Source of the DNA: Steroidobacteraceae bacterium
GTDB lineage: Bacteria > Pseudomonadota > Gammaproteobacteria > Steroidobacterales > Steroidobacteraceae
NCBI GenBank assembly: GCA_025458865.1
Contig: JALORP010000012.1
Coordinates: forward strand, 1-51,057
Reading direction: 5' to 3'
Length of the DNA stretch: 51,057 nucleotides
Translations under genes and position numbers: made by a program
Shown: one piece after another, positions 44,660 to 50,532 of the stretch
Numbering within the stretch: position 1 is the first letter of the stretch
How the letters are laid out: each line of letters starts with the position of its first letter
The notes under the pieces: generated by a model
Seen by the model: only the letters and a program-made list of their open reading frames with translations
Database searches by the model: none
What the model was told of the DNA's origin: nothing

Positions 44660-44706
44660 TTGCGGGACTCGGGCGGCTGCCCTATCCTGCATCGCAAATG
44701 CATTGC
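44660..44706 (+). promoter_or_regulatory. Promoter and operator candidate of the toxin-antitoxin pair at 44.7 kb
   Basis: TTGCGG (44660-44665) and TATCCT (44683-44688) are 17 bp apart. Six bp further lies GCAA-ATGCA-TTGC (44694-44706), an inverted repeat at the expected start site. RHH antitoxins commonly bind such repeats to autorepress. Confidence 0.5.
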
Positions 44707-44723
44707 ATCCACGGCGCCATCCC

Positions 44724-44996
44724 ATGAAGACCAGCACCCTACCGGCCCTGCGCGTCGCCCCCGAGCTGCGGGCCGAGGCCGAGGCGGTTCTCGCGCCGGG
44801 CGAGACCCTCTCGTCCTTCGTGCACGACGCCGTGGCGCGCAGCATCGAGTTCCGCAAGGCTCAGCAGGAATTCGTGGCACGCGGCCTCGCGAGCGCTGAC
44901 AAGGCCCGACGTTCGGGACGCTACGTCTCCAGCCAGGCCTCCCTCAAGGCGCTGAAGCGCCAGCTGGTCCGCGCCAGGTCGGCGCTCGAGGAGTGA
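44724..44996 (+). CDS. RHH antitoxin (YnfO/ParD-like)
   Basis: A 90-residue antitoxin from ATG 44724. STLPALRVAPELRAEAEAVL and GETLSSFVHDAVARSIEFRK are a short ribbon-helix-helix module. The rest (EFVARGLASADKARRSGRYV) is the toxin-wrapping tail seen with RelE/ParE partners. The stop overlaps the toxin start by 4 bp (GTGA). It should bind the inverted repeat at 44694 and neutralise the toxin. Confidence 0.85.
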   Translation: MKTSTLPALRVAPELRAEAEAVLAPGETLSSFVHDAVARSIEFRKAQQEFVARGLASADKARRSGRYVSSQASLKALKRQLVRARSALEE

Positions 44997-45298
44997 GGCG
45001 CTACCGGATCCGCCTGACGCCCGAGGCCCAGGCGGACCTCGAACGGTTGCAGGCGTGGCTCATTGAGCGGGATCTCCCGGCCGCGGAACGCGCCATTGAA
45101 GCCATCGAGGCCGGCTTCGGCCTGCTCGCCCACTCGCCCTTCTCGTGCCGCAAGGCTTGGCCCGGCGATCGCCCGCTGCTCCGCGAGCTCGTCATCCCGT
45201 TCGGTCACGCCGGCTACGTGGCGCTGTTCGAGATCGACGACGCCCGCACGGTGACGATCCTCGCTGTCCGCCATCAGCGCGAAGAGGACTACCTCTAG
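44993..45298 (+). CDS. RelE/ParE-superfamily toxin
   Basis: A 101-residue toxin from GTG 44993. YRIRLTPEAQADLERLQAWL and LLRELVIPFGHAGYVALFEI, then VTILAVRHQREEDYL, give the RelE/ParE fold with the usual Arg/His near the end. ParE-type members act on gyrase, RelE-type cut mRNA; the sequence alone does not settle which. It appears full-length and intact, unlike many neighbours. No promoter of its own; coupled to the antitoxin. Confidence 0.87.
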   Translation: MRRYRIRLTPEAQADLERLQAWLIERDLPAAERAIEAIEAGFGLLAHSPFSCRKAWPGDRPLLRELVIPFGHAGYVALFEIDDARTVTILAVRHQREEDYL

Positions 45299-45354
45299 CC
45301 AGGCTTCGGCATCATCGCGCCGATCCTGCACCCATCGCGCCGGCATCGCGATAG

Positions 45355-45470
45355 ATGCCGATGGCCGAGGTGAGGGAGATCGTCGACACCGTGCGGGCCG
45401 TCTGCGCCGTGAAACCCGTAACCATCGAGACCCACGACCGGGCCCTGGCCCAGGAGCCAAAGCGCGGATC
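45355..45470 (+). pseudogene. PIN-domain toxin, internal fragment
   Basis: Codons from 45355 read AEVREIVDTVRAVCAVKPVT, then IETHDRALAQ, matching the middle of a PIN toxin of the type that continues with a Y-G-L-S-F-Y-D-A-L helix. That continuation is absent and the frame becomes unrelated sequence. Both ends are lost. The rest of the 325-bp gap between the RelE/ParE toxin and TIGR02450 genes shows nothing else. Confidence 0.55.
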
Positions 45471-45623
45471 TAGTCGCTGCGCTGGCGGCACTGCAGACAA
45501 CGCTCTCGGCATTCTTCGCCACACGACCCCTCGAGGCGTCGCGGCACGACGCGGGTCCGCGCTCGCGGGCGTCTGCCCGACTCCCCCCCTGCACGATTCG
45601 CCGCCGCTCCGAGTACCTGCCCG

Positions 45624-45860
45624 CTACACCCATCCCCGCCGCCACCGGGCGGCGTCGGTGAGCTCCCGCCATGCAATGATCCTCGCGCGCCTGGAGTGCA
45701 CCGCCTCGATCTCCACCGACACCACGGGCGAGCCCGGCGGTTCCGGCTCGATGACCTTGGTGACCAGGAAGTGCTTCTCCTTGTTCCGCGGCGCGACCGC
45801 CGTCCACTTCGTGTGGAGCAGTTTCTTCGGGCTCAATGCATTCGATGCTGCGCGCGTCAT
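45624..45860 (-). CDS. TIGR02450 (Trp-rich) family small protein
   Basis: A 78-residue protein from ATG 45860. NALSPKKLLHTKWTAVAPRN, then KEKHFLVTKVIEPEPPG and ARIIAWRELTDAARWRRGWV match the family, with the conserved KW, KEKHF and W-RELxD segments. It is a common stand-alone gammaproteobacterial protein of unknown function. It looks intact and lies among remnants. Confidence 0.85.
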   Translation of the reverse strand: MTRAASNALSPKKLLHTKWTAVAPRNKEKHFLVTKVIEPEPPGSPVVSVEIEAVHSRRARIIAWRELTDAARWRRGWV

Positions 45861-45930
45861 CAGGATCCCCCGCGCCGAACCTGCGGCACCGGCCGCTCCG
45901 CTTCCCGCCCGCCACCAACCGAGAGCTCTC

Positions 45931-46044
45931 CTAGGTCAGCGCCGCGAGCTCCTCCGGCGTGACGTCCTCGAGGGCGTCCGGAAGCCCCAGCGCGATCCGC
46001 CGCAGATCGTCGCCATCGGGCGGACGTCGAGCTAAAGTACCCAT
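45931..46044 (-). CDS. Possible 37-residue ORF, MmcQ/YjbR-like start
   Basis: From an ATG at 46044 the frame reads MGTLARRPPDGDDLRRIAL then GLPDALEDVTPEELAALT. The DDLRRIALxLP stretch recalls the start of MmcQ/YjbR proteins, but the remainder is missing, so this may be another fragment, or a tiny gene with GAGGG 11 nt upstream. Weak call. Confidence 0.3.
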   Translation of the reverse strand: MGTLARRPPDGDDLRRIALGLPDALEDVTPEELAALT

Positions 46045-46160
46045 CTGATGATTTTCCCTCGGGGCAACCGGATGATGGTATCCCGGGAGCAAGTGGTCAC
46101 CATGGAATGGCCAGACGACCTCGGCCTTTCTTCTCCCTCCACCATGCAAGGAGCTTCACG

Positions 46161-46490
46161 ATGAGCGACACCACACTGGCCGGTAAGGCCCTGCACGACC
46201 ACCGCGAGCATCTCCACCATGAGCAGGATCACCTGCAATGGAGTGCCGACCACATGCGTGCGCTGGCGATACTGCGTCGAGTCGAGGCGCACCTGTACGT
46301 ACACGAGGCGGAGATCGCCGCCCACCGCGCCGAGATCGCCCGTCACGAGGAGACGCTGGCGCACGGCGCAGCCCACACTCCGGCGCCGACGGCCGGCGAG
46401 CACAGTACGGCGACCGAGCAGCACGCCAGCAGCGGCACAAACCACGCAAGACTGATGTCTGCCATTTTTGCCTTGGGCGAATTGCTCTGA
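46161..46490 (+). CDS. Histidine-rich helical protein, family unknown
   Basis: A 109-residue protein from ATG 46161 with AAGGAG 7 nt upstream. The first 70 residues are strongly helical and His-rich (ALHDHREHLHHEQDHLQWSA, then EAHLYVHEAEIAAHRAEIAR), with His spaced every 3-4 residues as in metal-binding helices. The tail is a Thr/Ala/His-rich linker and then SAIFALGELL. No signal peptide or membrane helix. Metal storage or chaperoning is a guess; I do not recognise a family. Confidence 0.7.
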   Translation: MSDTTLAGKALHDHREHLHHEQDHLQWSADHMRALAILRRVEAHLYVHEAEIAAHRAEIARHEETLAHGAAHTPAPTAGEHSTATEQHASSGTNHARLMSAIFALGELL

Positions 46491-46535
46491 CAGCCTTTCA
46501 CACACCGCCCAATCCACAGATCGGAAACGCTCGCG

Positions 46536-46613
46536 CGCTGGAAGGCGACCGGCGCCGGCTGGCAGACCCGCATGGCGGAGGTGCTGGACAAGGTGGTCGC
46601 AGACGAACGCTGA
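46536..46613 (+). pseudogene. BrnA-type antitoxin C-terminal remnant
   Basis: Twenty-five codons ending at a TGA read RWKATGAGWQTRMAEVL then DKVVADER, the C-terminal signature of BrnA-type antitoxins. No N-terminal part or BrnT toxin is present. A related fragment lies at 49976. Confidence 0.55.
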
Positions 46614-46698
46614 ATCAGGTGCCGTCGCGGCCGTAAGCGCCCTGCCCGCTGCCCAATGCAGGCCCCGCCCGGACGCGCCGCAGCGCCGATACCGCGGC

Positions 46699-47037
46699 CT
46701 ACAGCCAGAGTCGCAGTACGCTGAGGATCACGGAGACGGTTACGCCGACGCCAACCGCCAGCATCGAGCCGAGGCGGAGGGTCATGGACAGATGCAGGGC
46801 CTCCATGTCCTTATGCATCAAGGCGAACTCTTTCTCCATGTCCTTGCGCAGGCCATCCACGTCCCGGCTGAGCAGGCTGGAGCGGTTCTCGATTTCCTGG
46901 CGGATCAGCAGCAGATCCTGCTTGGTCGCGAGCGTCGTGCCCATGTCCCGCTCCATGGCATCCACCACGGCCCGTGCCTTGTCGGAAGGCACGTGGATGC
47001 TGACCAGCGCATCATACAGCGAGTACAGATAGTCCAC
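46699..47037 (-). CDS. Membrane-anchored hendecad coiled-coil protein, copy 2 (short)
   Basis: A 112-residue paralogue from a GTG at 47037. The head is nearly identical to the other copies (VDYLYSLYDALVSIHVPSDK read from GTG, DMGTTLATKQDLLLIRQEIE). The coil has only two 11-residue units (RDVDGLRKDME, KEFALMHKDME). The membrane helix is GSMLAVGVGVTVSVILSVL followed by RLWL. Copies 2 and 3 are nearly identical at DNA level around the helix, so duplication between them is recent. About 90 bp upstream (47041-47131) is shared with copy 1. Confidence 0.78.
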   Translation of the reverse strand: MDYLYSLYDALVSIHVPSDKARAVVDAMERDMGTTLATKQDLLLIRQEIENRSSLLSRDVDGLRKDMEKEFALMHKDMEALHLSMTLRLGSMLAVGVGVTVSVILSVLRLWL

Positions 47038-47409
47038 CGCGACGCCCTCCGTGGCGCGAGTCCGGTGTCATCGTAACCGGGCCGCCGGCCCGGAAACCGG
47101 CCGATATCCGCCCGGAACGACGAGATTCGGCCCCCGAACCGGATCTCACCCCAGTCCTAGCCTTCGGACCGAGTTGCTGCCGCCTCAGGGCGCGCACTCG
47201 ACCGACTTTCCGGTGTGGCGACGGGCATCGCGGCGCAGCCGCTTCAGCCGGCATCCATGACAGATCGCGCATCGAGAAACGCGTCGAAGACCCCAAAGTG
47301 CGCCAGGTCCGGCGGCAGCCCCAGCTGCGCATGCAGCAAGCGTAACAGTAGCTCACCACATCACCCCTCGAGCAGCCCGGCGGTTCCGCACGCATGCCTC
47401 GACTGCTCT
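47038..47409. other. 372-bp gap: duplicated upstream region of coiled-coil copy 2
   Basis: The stretch 47041-47131 resembles 43681-43771 upstream of copy 1: both carry CGCCCTCCGTGGCGC, a GATATC centred in a GC block, CCCGGAACG and ATTCGGC in the same order. It is probably the shared promoter or leader of the family. The rest (47132-47409) contains no gene I can support; a short minus-strand frame near 47260-47350 (LGLPPDLAHFGVFDAFLDAR) has no recognisable family. Confidence 0.5.
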
Positions 47410-47796
47410 TTACTCCACCACCGGATAGCAGGCATCCCCCCACAGCGTCCCGGGGTTGTCCAGCATCACCTCGATCACGAGCGGCACGAGCTTGCCCATG
47501 AAGCCGACGCAGTCGCGGACCTGGTCGCGGTTGATCGAGCTGCCCCAGGTCGCGCCGCCGTGGATGAGCTGGTTCCGGAGCGTGTCCTGCTCCGTGAGCC
47601 GGTACTTCGGATCGATCTCGGTCGCGTACGCCGCGTTGAAGGCGATCCAGAGGAAGATGAAGCGGCCATCCGGGTCGTCCGCCTGCTCCGCACGGTTCAG
47701 CCAGCTGAGCGCCCGGTGCACGCGGAGCGCGAGGTTGGGATGGTGGTCGTCGCGCTCGGCGCGCTGGCGGGCCTTGAGGAGTTCGTAGCTCGACAC
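47410..47796 (-). CDS. HEPN-like protein, internally shortened
   Basis: A 128-residue protein. The N-terminal part (HRALSWLNRAEQADDPDGRF then IFLWIAFNAAYATEI) and the C-terminal part (TLRNQLIHGGATWGSSINRD, VPLVIEVMLDNPGTLWGDAC) match ends of larger HEPN-type proteins I recall at about 200 residues or more. The RNQLIH segment is the HEPN R-x4-H RNase motif and is intact. The join at LTEQD/TLRNQL skips roughly 80 residues in frame. It could be a minimal HEPN or a decayed toxin. Confidence 0.65.
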   Translation of the reverse strand: MSSYELLKARQRAERDDHHPNLALRVHRALSWLNRAEQADDPDGRFIFLWIAFNAAYATEIDPKYRLTEQDTLRNQLIHGGATWGSSINRDQVRDCVGFMGKLVPLVIEVMLDNPGTLWGDACYPVVE

Positions 47797-47802
47797 GGCG
47801 TC

Positions 47803-47853
47803 CTACAGCCAGAGCCCATTCGGAGGGCGCGTGGATGCTGATCGGAGCATCAT
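47803..47853 (-). pseudogene. Scrap of a fourth coiled-coil gene copy
   Basis: CTACAGCCAGAGCC (47803-47816) is the exact 3' end of copies 2 and 3 (stop plus Leu-Trp codons). Directly after it, GGGCGCGTGGATGCTGAT and GCATCATAC match the 5' head region (compare 46988-47018). Everything between, coil and membrane helix included, is gone. The remaining gap to 48123 holds no supportable gene. Confidence 0.65.
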
Positions 47854-48123
47854 ACCTCCCCGCCGCCGAACAGCACCGCCAGCGCCGATCCGCCCGACCG
47901 CGAGCGACAGCTCCTCCTGCAACTCGCCGTCGAGTACGGCAGGCGGGGCAGCATGGGTCACTCCCTGAGGACGTCGGCTCCCGTGCGGAGCCTGCGTGAT
48001 CAGCCTAGGGAGTGCAGTGGGTCAGGGCGTGGCCTGTACGGGCGTCCAGAGCGGGCCCGGAGTCCGAGTCCCAGGTCTTTTGGCGCACGGCCGCGTCGCG
48101 CGACGGTGCCTCGACGGCGCGGG
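47854..48123. other. Gap of 270 bp with no recognisable feature
   Basis: Between the fourth-copy scrap and copy 3. A plus-strand stretch near 47905-47960 (RERQLLLQLAVEYGRRGSM) looks protein-like but has no start or recognisable family. It may be another gene fragment; I see nothing else. Confidence 0.3.
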
Positions 48124-48606
48124 CTACAGCCAGAGCCGCAGAACGCCGAGGATCACGGAGACGGATAAGCCGACGCCGACGGCCAGCATCGAGCCGAGCC
48201 GCAGCGTCATCGAAAGACGCAGCGCCTCCTGTTCCCTGGCGAAGTCGCTGCGCAGAACCTGCTGGTCTTTCGCAGCTTCGCTGCGCAGCGCGCCGATCTC
48301 CTTGGCCATCTCGGCTCGAAGGCTGCCGATCTCCTTCGCCATCTCGGCTCGAAGGCTGCCGAAATCCTTGGCCATGTCAGCTCGCAAGCTGCCTATCTCC
48401 CGAGACAACAGCTCGTAGCGGTTCTCGATTTCCTGCCGGAGCTCGGTGCGCATGCCAGCCAGCTGGTGTTCCAGCAGCTTCAGGTCCTGCTTGGTCGCGA
48501 GCGTCGTGCCCATGTCCCGCTCCATGGCATCCACCACCGCCCGTGCCTTCTCGGACGGGACGTTGATGCTGACGAGCGCATCATACAGCGAGTACAGGTA
48601 GTCCAC
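48124..48606 (-). CDS. Membrane-anchored hendecad coiled-coil protein, copy 3
   Basis: A 160-residue paralogue from a GTG at 48606. The head matches copies 1 and 2, with an extra heptad-like segment (LKLLEHQLAGMRTELRQEI). Six clean 11-residue units follow: REIGSLRADMA, KDFGSLRAEMA, KEIGSLRAEMA, KEIGALRSEAA, KDQQVLRSDFA, REQEALRLSMT. The last part is the membrane helix LAVGVGLSVSVILGVL. Adjacent units are almost identical 33-bp DNA repeats (for example ATCTCGGCTCGAAGGCTGCC, twice). Its normal upstream region is replaced by the HIT/HNH mosaic, so expression may be altered. The long frame extension to 48798 is antisense to that mosaic. Confidence 0.78.
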   Translation of the reverse strand: MDYLYSLYDALVSINVPSEKARAVVDAMERDMGTTLATKQDLKLLEHQLAGMRTELRQEIENRYELLSREIGSLRADMAKDFGSLRAEMAKEIGSLRAEMAKEIGALRSEAAKDQQVLRSDFAREQEALRLSMTLRLGSMLAVGVGLSVSVILGVLRLWL

Positions 48607-48608
48607 CG

Positions 48609-48763
48609 CGACGGGTTCCCCGTCTCGCCCGGCCACAGCCTGGTCATCCCGAAGCGGCACGTGTCCTCCTTCTTCGAGGTCACCGACGACGAGCGCCACG
48701 ACCTGCTGTCGCTGCCGACCCGTGACATCGCCGACACGTTCGCGGAGCTGTACTGTCGGCAGG
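48609..48763 (+). pseudogene. Mosaic remnant of a duplicated HIT-HNH gene pair
   Basis: Positions 48609-48713 copy the HIT gene at 50220-50325 with only a few mismatches. The sequence then jumps to a copy of 50746 onward in the next gene (CCGACCCGTGACATCGCCG versus CCGATCCGCGACATCGCCG). The junction is CGCTG, present at both 50322-50326 and 50741-50745 of the intact pair, so 419 bp were lost between 5-bp direct repeats. Similarity fades near 48763. Confidence 0.8.
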
Positions 48764-48784
48764 GCGCGGACCCGCTCCCCGTCT

Positions 48785-48813
48785 TTGACACATCTCATAC
48801 GATGTCATATCTT
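48785..48813 (+). promoter_or_regulatory. Promoter of the PIN toxin-antitoxin pair, near-leaderless
   Basis: A perfect TTGACA (48785-48790), 17-bp spacer and TATCTT (48808-48813) end 7 bp before the ATG at 48821, so transcription should begin at or next to the start codon. ACATC-N6-GATGT (48790-48805) in the spacer is a candidate operator for the RHH antitoxin. Confidence 0.65.
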
Positions 48814-48820
48814 ATAAAGC

Positions 48821-49243
48821 ATGCGGGTTGTTCTCGACACGTCGGTGCTCGTGGCCGGCTTGCGTAGCCGGCTCGGCGCGAGCAACCGCCTGCTCGAGCG
48901 GGTGGCGATGGGCGACTGCCGGCCGCTGGTGACGACCGCCGTGTTCTTCGAATACGAGGATGTCCTGCGCCGTCCCGAGCACCGGCTCGCCACCGGCATG
49001 GACGAAGGCGACGTGGCGGGATTTCTGGCCGCTTTGGCCAGCGCATCAGAACCCGTCGAGGTTCATTTCCGCTGGCGGCCGCAGCTGCCGGATCCAGCGG
49101 ACGAGTTGATCCTCGAGGCCGCTGTCAATGGTCGGGCAGAGGCGATCGTCACGCACAATGTCCGTGATTTCGAGGCCGCGGCAGAGTCCTTCGGACTGCG
49201 AATCCTGACGCCTGCACAGGCCCTGCTGGAGCTGAAACGATGA
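48821..49243 (+). CDS. PIN-domain toxin (PIN_3/COG1569 type)
   Basis: A 140-residue putative RNase from ATG 48821. Acidic active-site positions are visible: Asp in RVVLDTSVLVAGLRS, Glu in AVFFEYEDVL, Asp/Glu in LPDPADELILEAAV and Asp in IVTHNVRDFEAA. Length fits the family. It precedes the antitoxin (reverse of the usual order) and overlaps it by 4 bp (ATGA). No Shine-Dalgarno is seen, in line with a leaderless mRNA. Confidence 0.88.
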   Translation: MRVVLDTSVLVAGLRSRLGASNRLLERVAMGDCRPLVTTAVFFEYEDVLRRPEHRLATGMDEGDVAGFLAALASASEPVEVHFRWRPQLPDPADELILEAAVNGRAEAIVTHNVRDFEAAAESFGLRILTPAQALLELKR

Positions 49244-49485
49244 GCAAGAGCGCCTATCCCCTCAAGCTGCCGACGTCGGTCAAGAATGCCGCGGCCGAGC
49301 TGGCCCGCCTCGATGGCGTGTCGTTGAATCAGTTCATCGCCGCAGCCGTAGCCGAGAAAGTCGGCACGATCCGCACCGCGCGCGAGTTCCTGCACGAGCG
49401 CGCCGGCAAGGCGCGGCCGAAGGACATGCTCAGGTACCTTAAACGCGCCCCGAAGGTAGCACCCGAGCCGGGGGACGAGCGGTAG
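49240..49485 (+). CDS. RHH (Arc/HicB-like) antitoxin partner of the PIN toxin
   Basis: An 81-residue protein from ATG 49240. YPLKLPTSVKNAAAELARL and GVSLNQFIAAAVAEKVGT are the HicB-C/Arc-type ribbon-helix-helix, then a Lys/Arg/Pro tail. COG1569 PIN toxins are often paired with exactly this kind of protein. It likely represses the promoter at 48785. Its 3' end overlaps the convergent HNH gene by 47 bp. Confidence 0.87.
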   Translation: MSKSAYPLKLPTSVKNAAAELARLDGVSLNQFIAAAVAEKVGTIRTAREFLHERAGKARPKDMLRYLKRAPKVAPEPGDER

Positions 49486-49792
49486 CAAACACCGCCGCTG
49501 GAGGACTGGGCCGCGCGCCTGCGCCGCGGCACCCTCGAGCAGGCGCGTGCCGATGGTGATTGCACCAACGGCACGCCGCCACGACGTTCGTCCGCGAGTC
49601 TCTCCCGCCGTCCTGCCGCGGTAGCAGATGCTCGGCCGTGCATTGCAGCCATTTGGCAAGAGACGCGGACAGGCCGTACCGACGTGCGAAGGTCAGGCCA
49701 TCCTCCGTCCACATAAGCACGCGGCAATAGAAGCAACGGCCGCCTTGCGCCTCGAAGGCCTGAAGCCGGATACGCGGGATTCTCTTAGACAT
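49439..49792 (-). CDS. HNH endonuclease-like protein with altered C-terminus
   Basis: A 117-residue protein from ATG 49792. GGRCFYCRVLMW and CTAEHLLPRQDGGRDSRTN then VVAACRWCNHHRH give the CxxC pairs and His/Asn of an HNH/McrA-like site. After residue 82 the chain turns into a Pro/Ala/Arg-rich stretch unlike the basic GRWH-type ending of relatives I recall, and this part overlaps the RHH antitoxin gene, so the original 3' end may have been replaced. GGAGG upstream lies inside a 9-bp stem (next entry). Confidence 0.7.
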   Translation of the reverse strand: MSKRIPRIRLQAFEAQGGRCFYCRVLMWTEDGLTFARRYGLSASLAKWLQCTAEHLLPRQDGGRDSRTNVVAACRWCNHHRHAPARGCRGAGARPSPPAAVFATARPPARVLPSGRV

Positions 49793-49794
49793 AA

Positions 49795-49872
49795 TCGGTT
49801 CCTCCGGTGGGTTGGGAAGTCCCGACTGGCCCCAGAGAGGGAACTATCGGGCACCCAGCGGTCAGGAACCGA
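49795..49872 (-). promoter_or_regulatory. Leader stem that can hide the HNH ribosome-binding site
   Basis: TCGGTTCCT (49795-49803) is the exact complement of AGGAACCGA (49864-49872), closing a 78-nt element with further GGG/CCC pairing inside. On the minus strand its inner arm contains the GGAGG and AACCG just before the HNH ATG, so folding would sequester translation initiation. It may also be a non-coding RNA or a mobile-repeat end. The rest of the 351-bp gap (49793-50143) holds only this and the BrnA-like fragment. Confidence 0.45.
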
Positions 49873-49975
49873 CAAGGCGACGGCGGCGGTCCCAAGGGGA
49901 CATCGCGTCGACGTCATCCATATCGCAGGACCCGATCGCGCGTCCAGCGCAGTTGCCTCACCGGCCAAATCCAAC

Positions 49976-50032
49976 TTTCGAACCGGCGCCGGCTGGCAGA
50001 CTCGCAAGGCATGGGCGCTGGACAAGGTGGTG
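49976..50032 (+). pseudogene. BrnA-like antitoxin fragment, second copy
   Basis: ACCGGCGCCGGCTGGCAGAC, then CGCA and GCTGGACAAGGTGGT recur from the fragment at 46550-46596, encoding TGAGWQTR and LDKVV. Start, stop and intervening frame are lost. Two decayed copies 3.4 kb apart indicate duplicated, eroding cassettes. Confidence 0.5.
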
Positions 50033-50143
50033 CTTGCTCGCCGCATCACCCGAGCTTCCTCCCGCCCGTGCACATGCCCCCTTGGCGGCAAGCCCGCCCC
50101 TCCCCCGCTAGACTGGCCTCCAGCCGGTCTCCCGGGAGCTGCC

Positions 50144-50530
50144 GTGACATCGCCCTGTCCCTTCTGCGCCCTCCCCGCCGGGCGCATCATCCACGCGAGG
50201 GAATCCGCGGTCGTCATCCGCGACGGGTTCCCCGTCTCTCCCGGCCACAGCCTGGTCATCCCGAAGCGGCACGTGTCGTCCTTCTTCGAGGTCACCGACG
50301 ACGAGCGCAACGACCTGCTGTCGCTGCTCGCCGAGGCGCGTGACGACCTCGAGCGGCAGTTCCGCCCCGCCGGCTACAACATCGGCATCAACGACGGCGC
50401 CGCCGCCGGGCAGACGGTGCCGCACCTGCACATCCACCTGATCCCCCGCTACGCGGGCGATCGCGACGACCCGCGGGGCGGGGTTCGCTGGGTGCTGCCG
50501 GACAAGGCCGCGTACTGGAAGAAGGACTGA
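50144..50530 (+). CDS. HIT-family hydrolase
   Basis: A 128-residue HIT (histidine triad) protein from GTG 50144 with GGGAG 5 nt upstream. SPCPFCALPAGRIIHARESA carries the zinc-type CxxC seen in many bacterial HIT proteins. VSPGHSLVIPKRHVSSFFEV and QTVPHLHIHLIPRYAGDRDD give the HxHxH active site that cleaves nucleotide-phosphate/amide bonds. Intact; a truncated duplicate lies at 48609. It ends 2 bp before the next gene, so the two are co-translated. Confidence 0.92.
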   Translation: MTSPCPFCALPAGRIIHARESAVVIRDGFPVSPGHSLVIPKRHVSSFFEVTDDERNDLLSLLAEARDDLERQFRPAGYNIGINDGAAAGQTVPHLHIHLIPRYAGDRDDPRGGVRWVLPDKAAYWKKD

Positions 50531-50532
50531 CG

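Noticed and set aside
43093..48606. Insertion-sequence copies as explanation of the repeats
   Set aside because: The repeated unit encodes a membrane coiled-coil protein, not a transposase, and has no terminal inverted repeats or target duplications that I can see.
48124..48798. Longer form of coiled-coil copy 3 starting at 48798
   Set aside because: The added 64 residues are antisense to the HIT/HNH mosaic; the GTG at 48606 aligns with the start of copy 2.
49795..49872. tRNA-like gene (78 nt closed by a 9-bp stem)
   Set aside because: No CCA-adjacent acceptor layout, T-loop GTTCRA or anticodon arm; the inner pairing does not form a cloverleaf.
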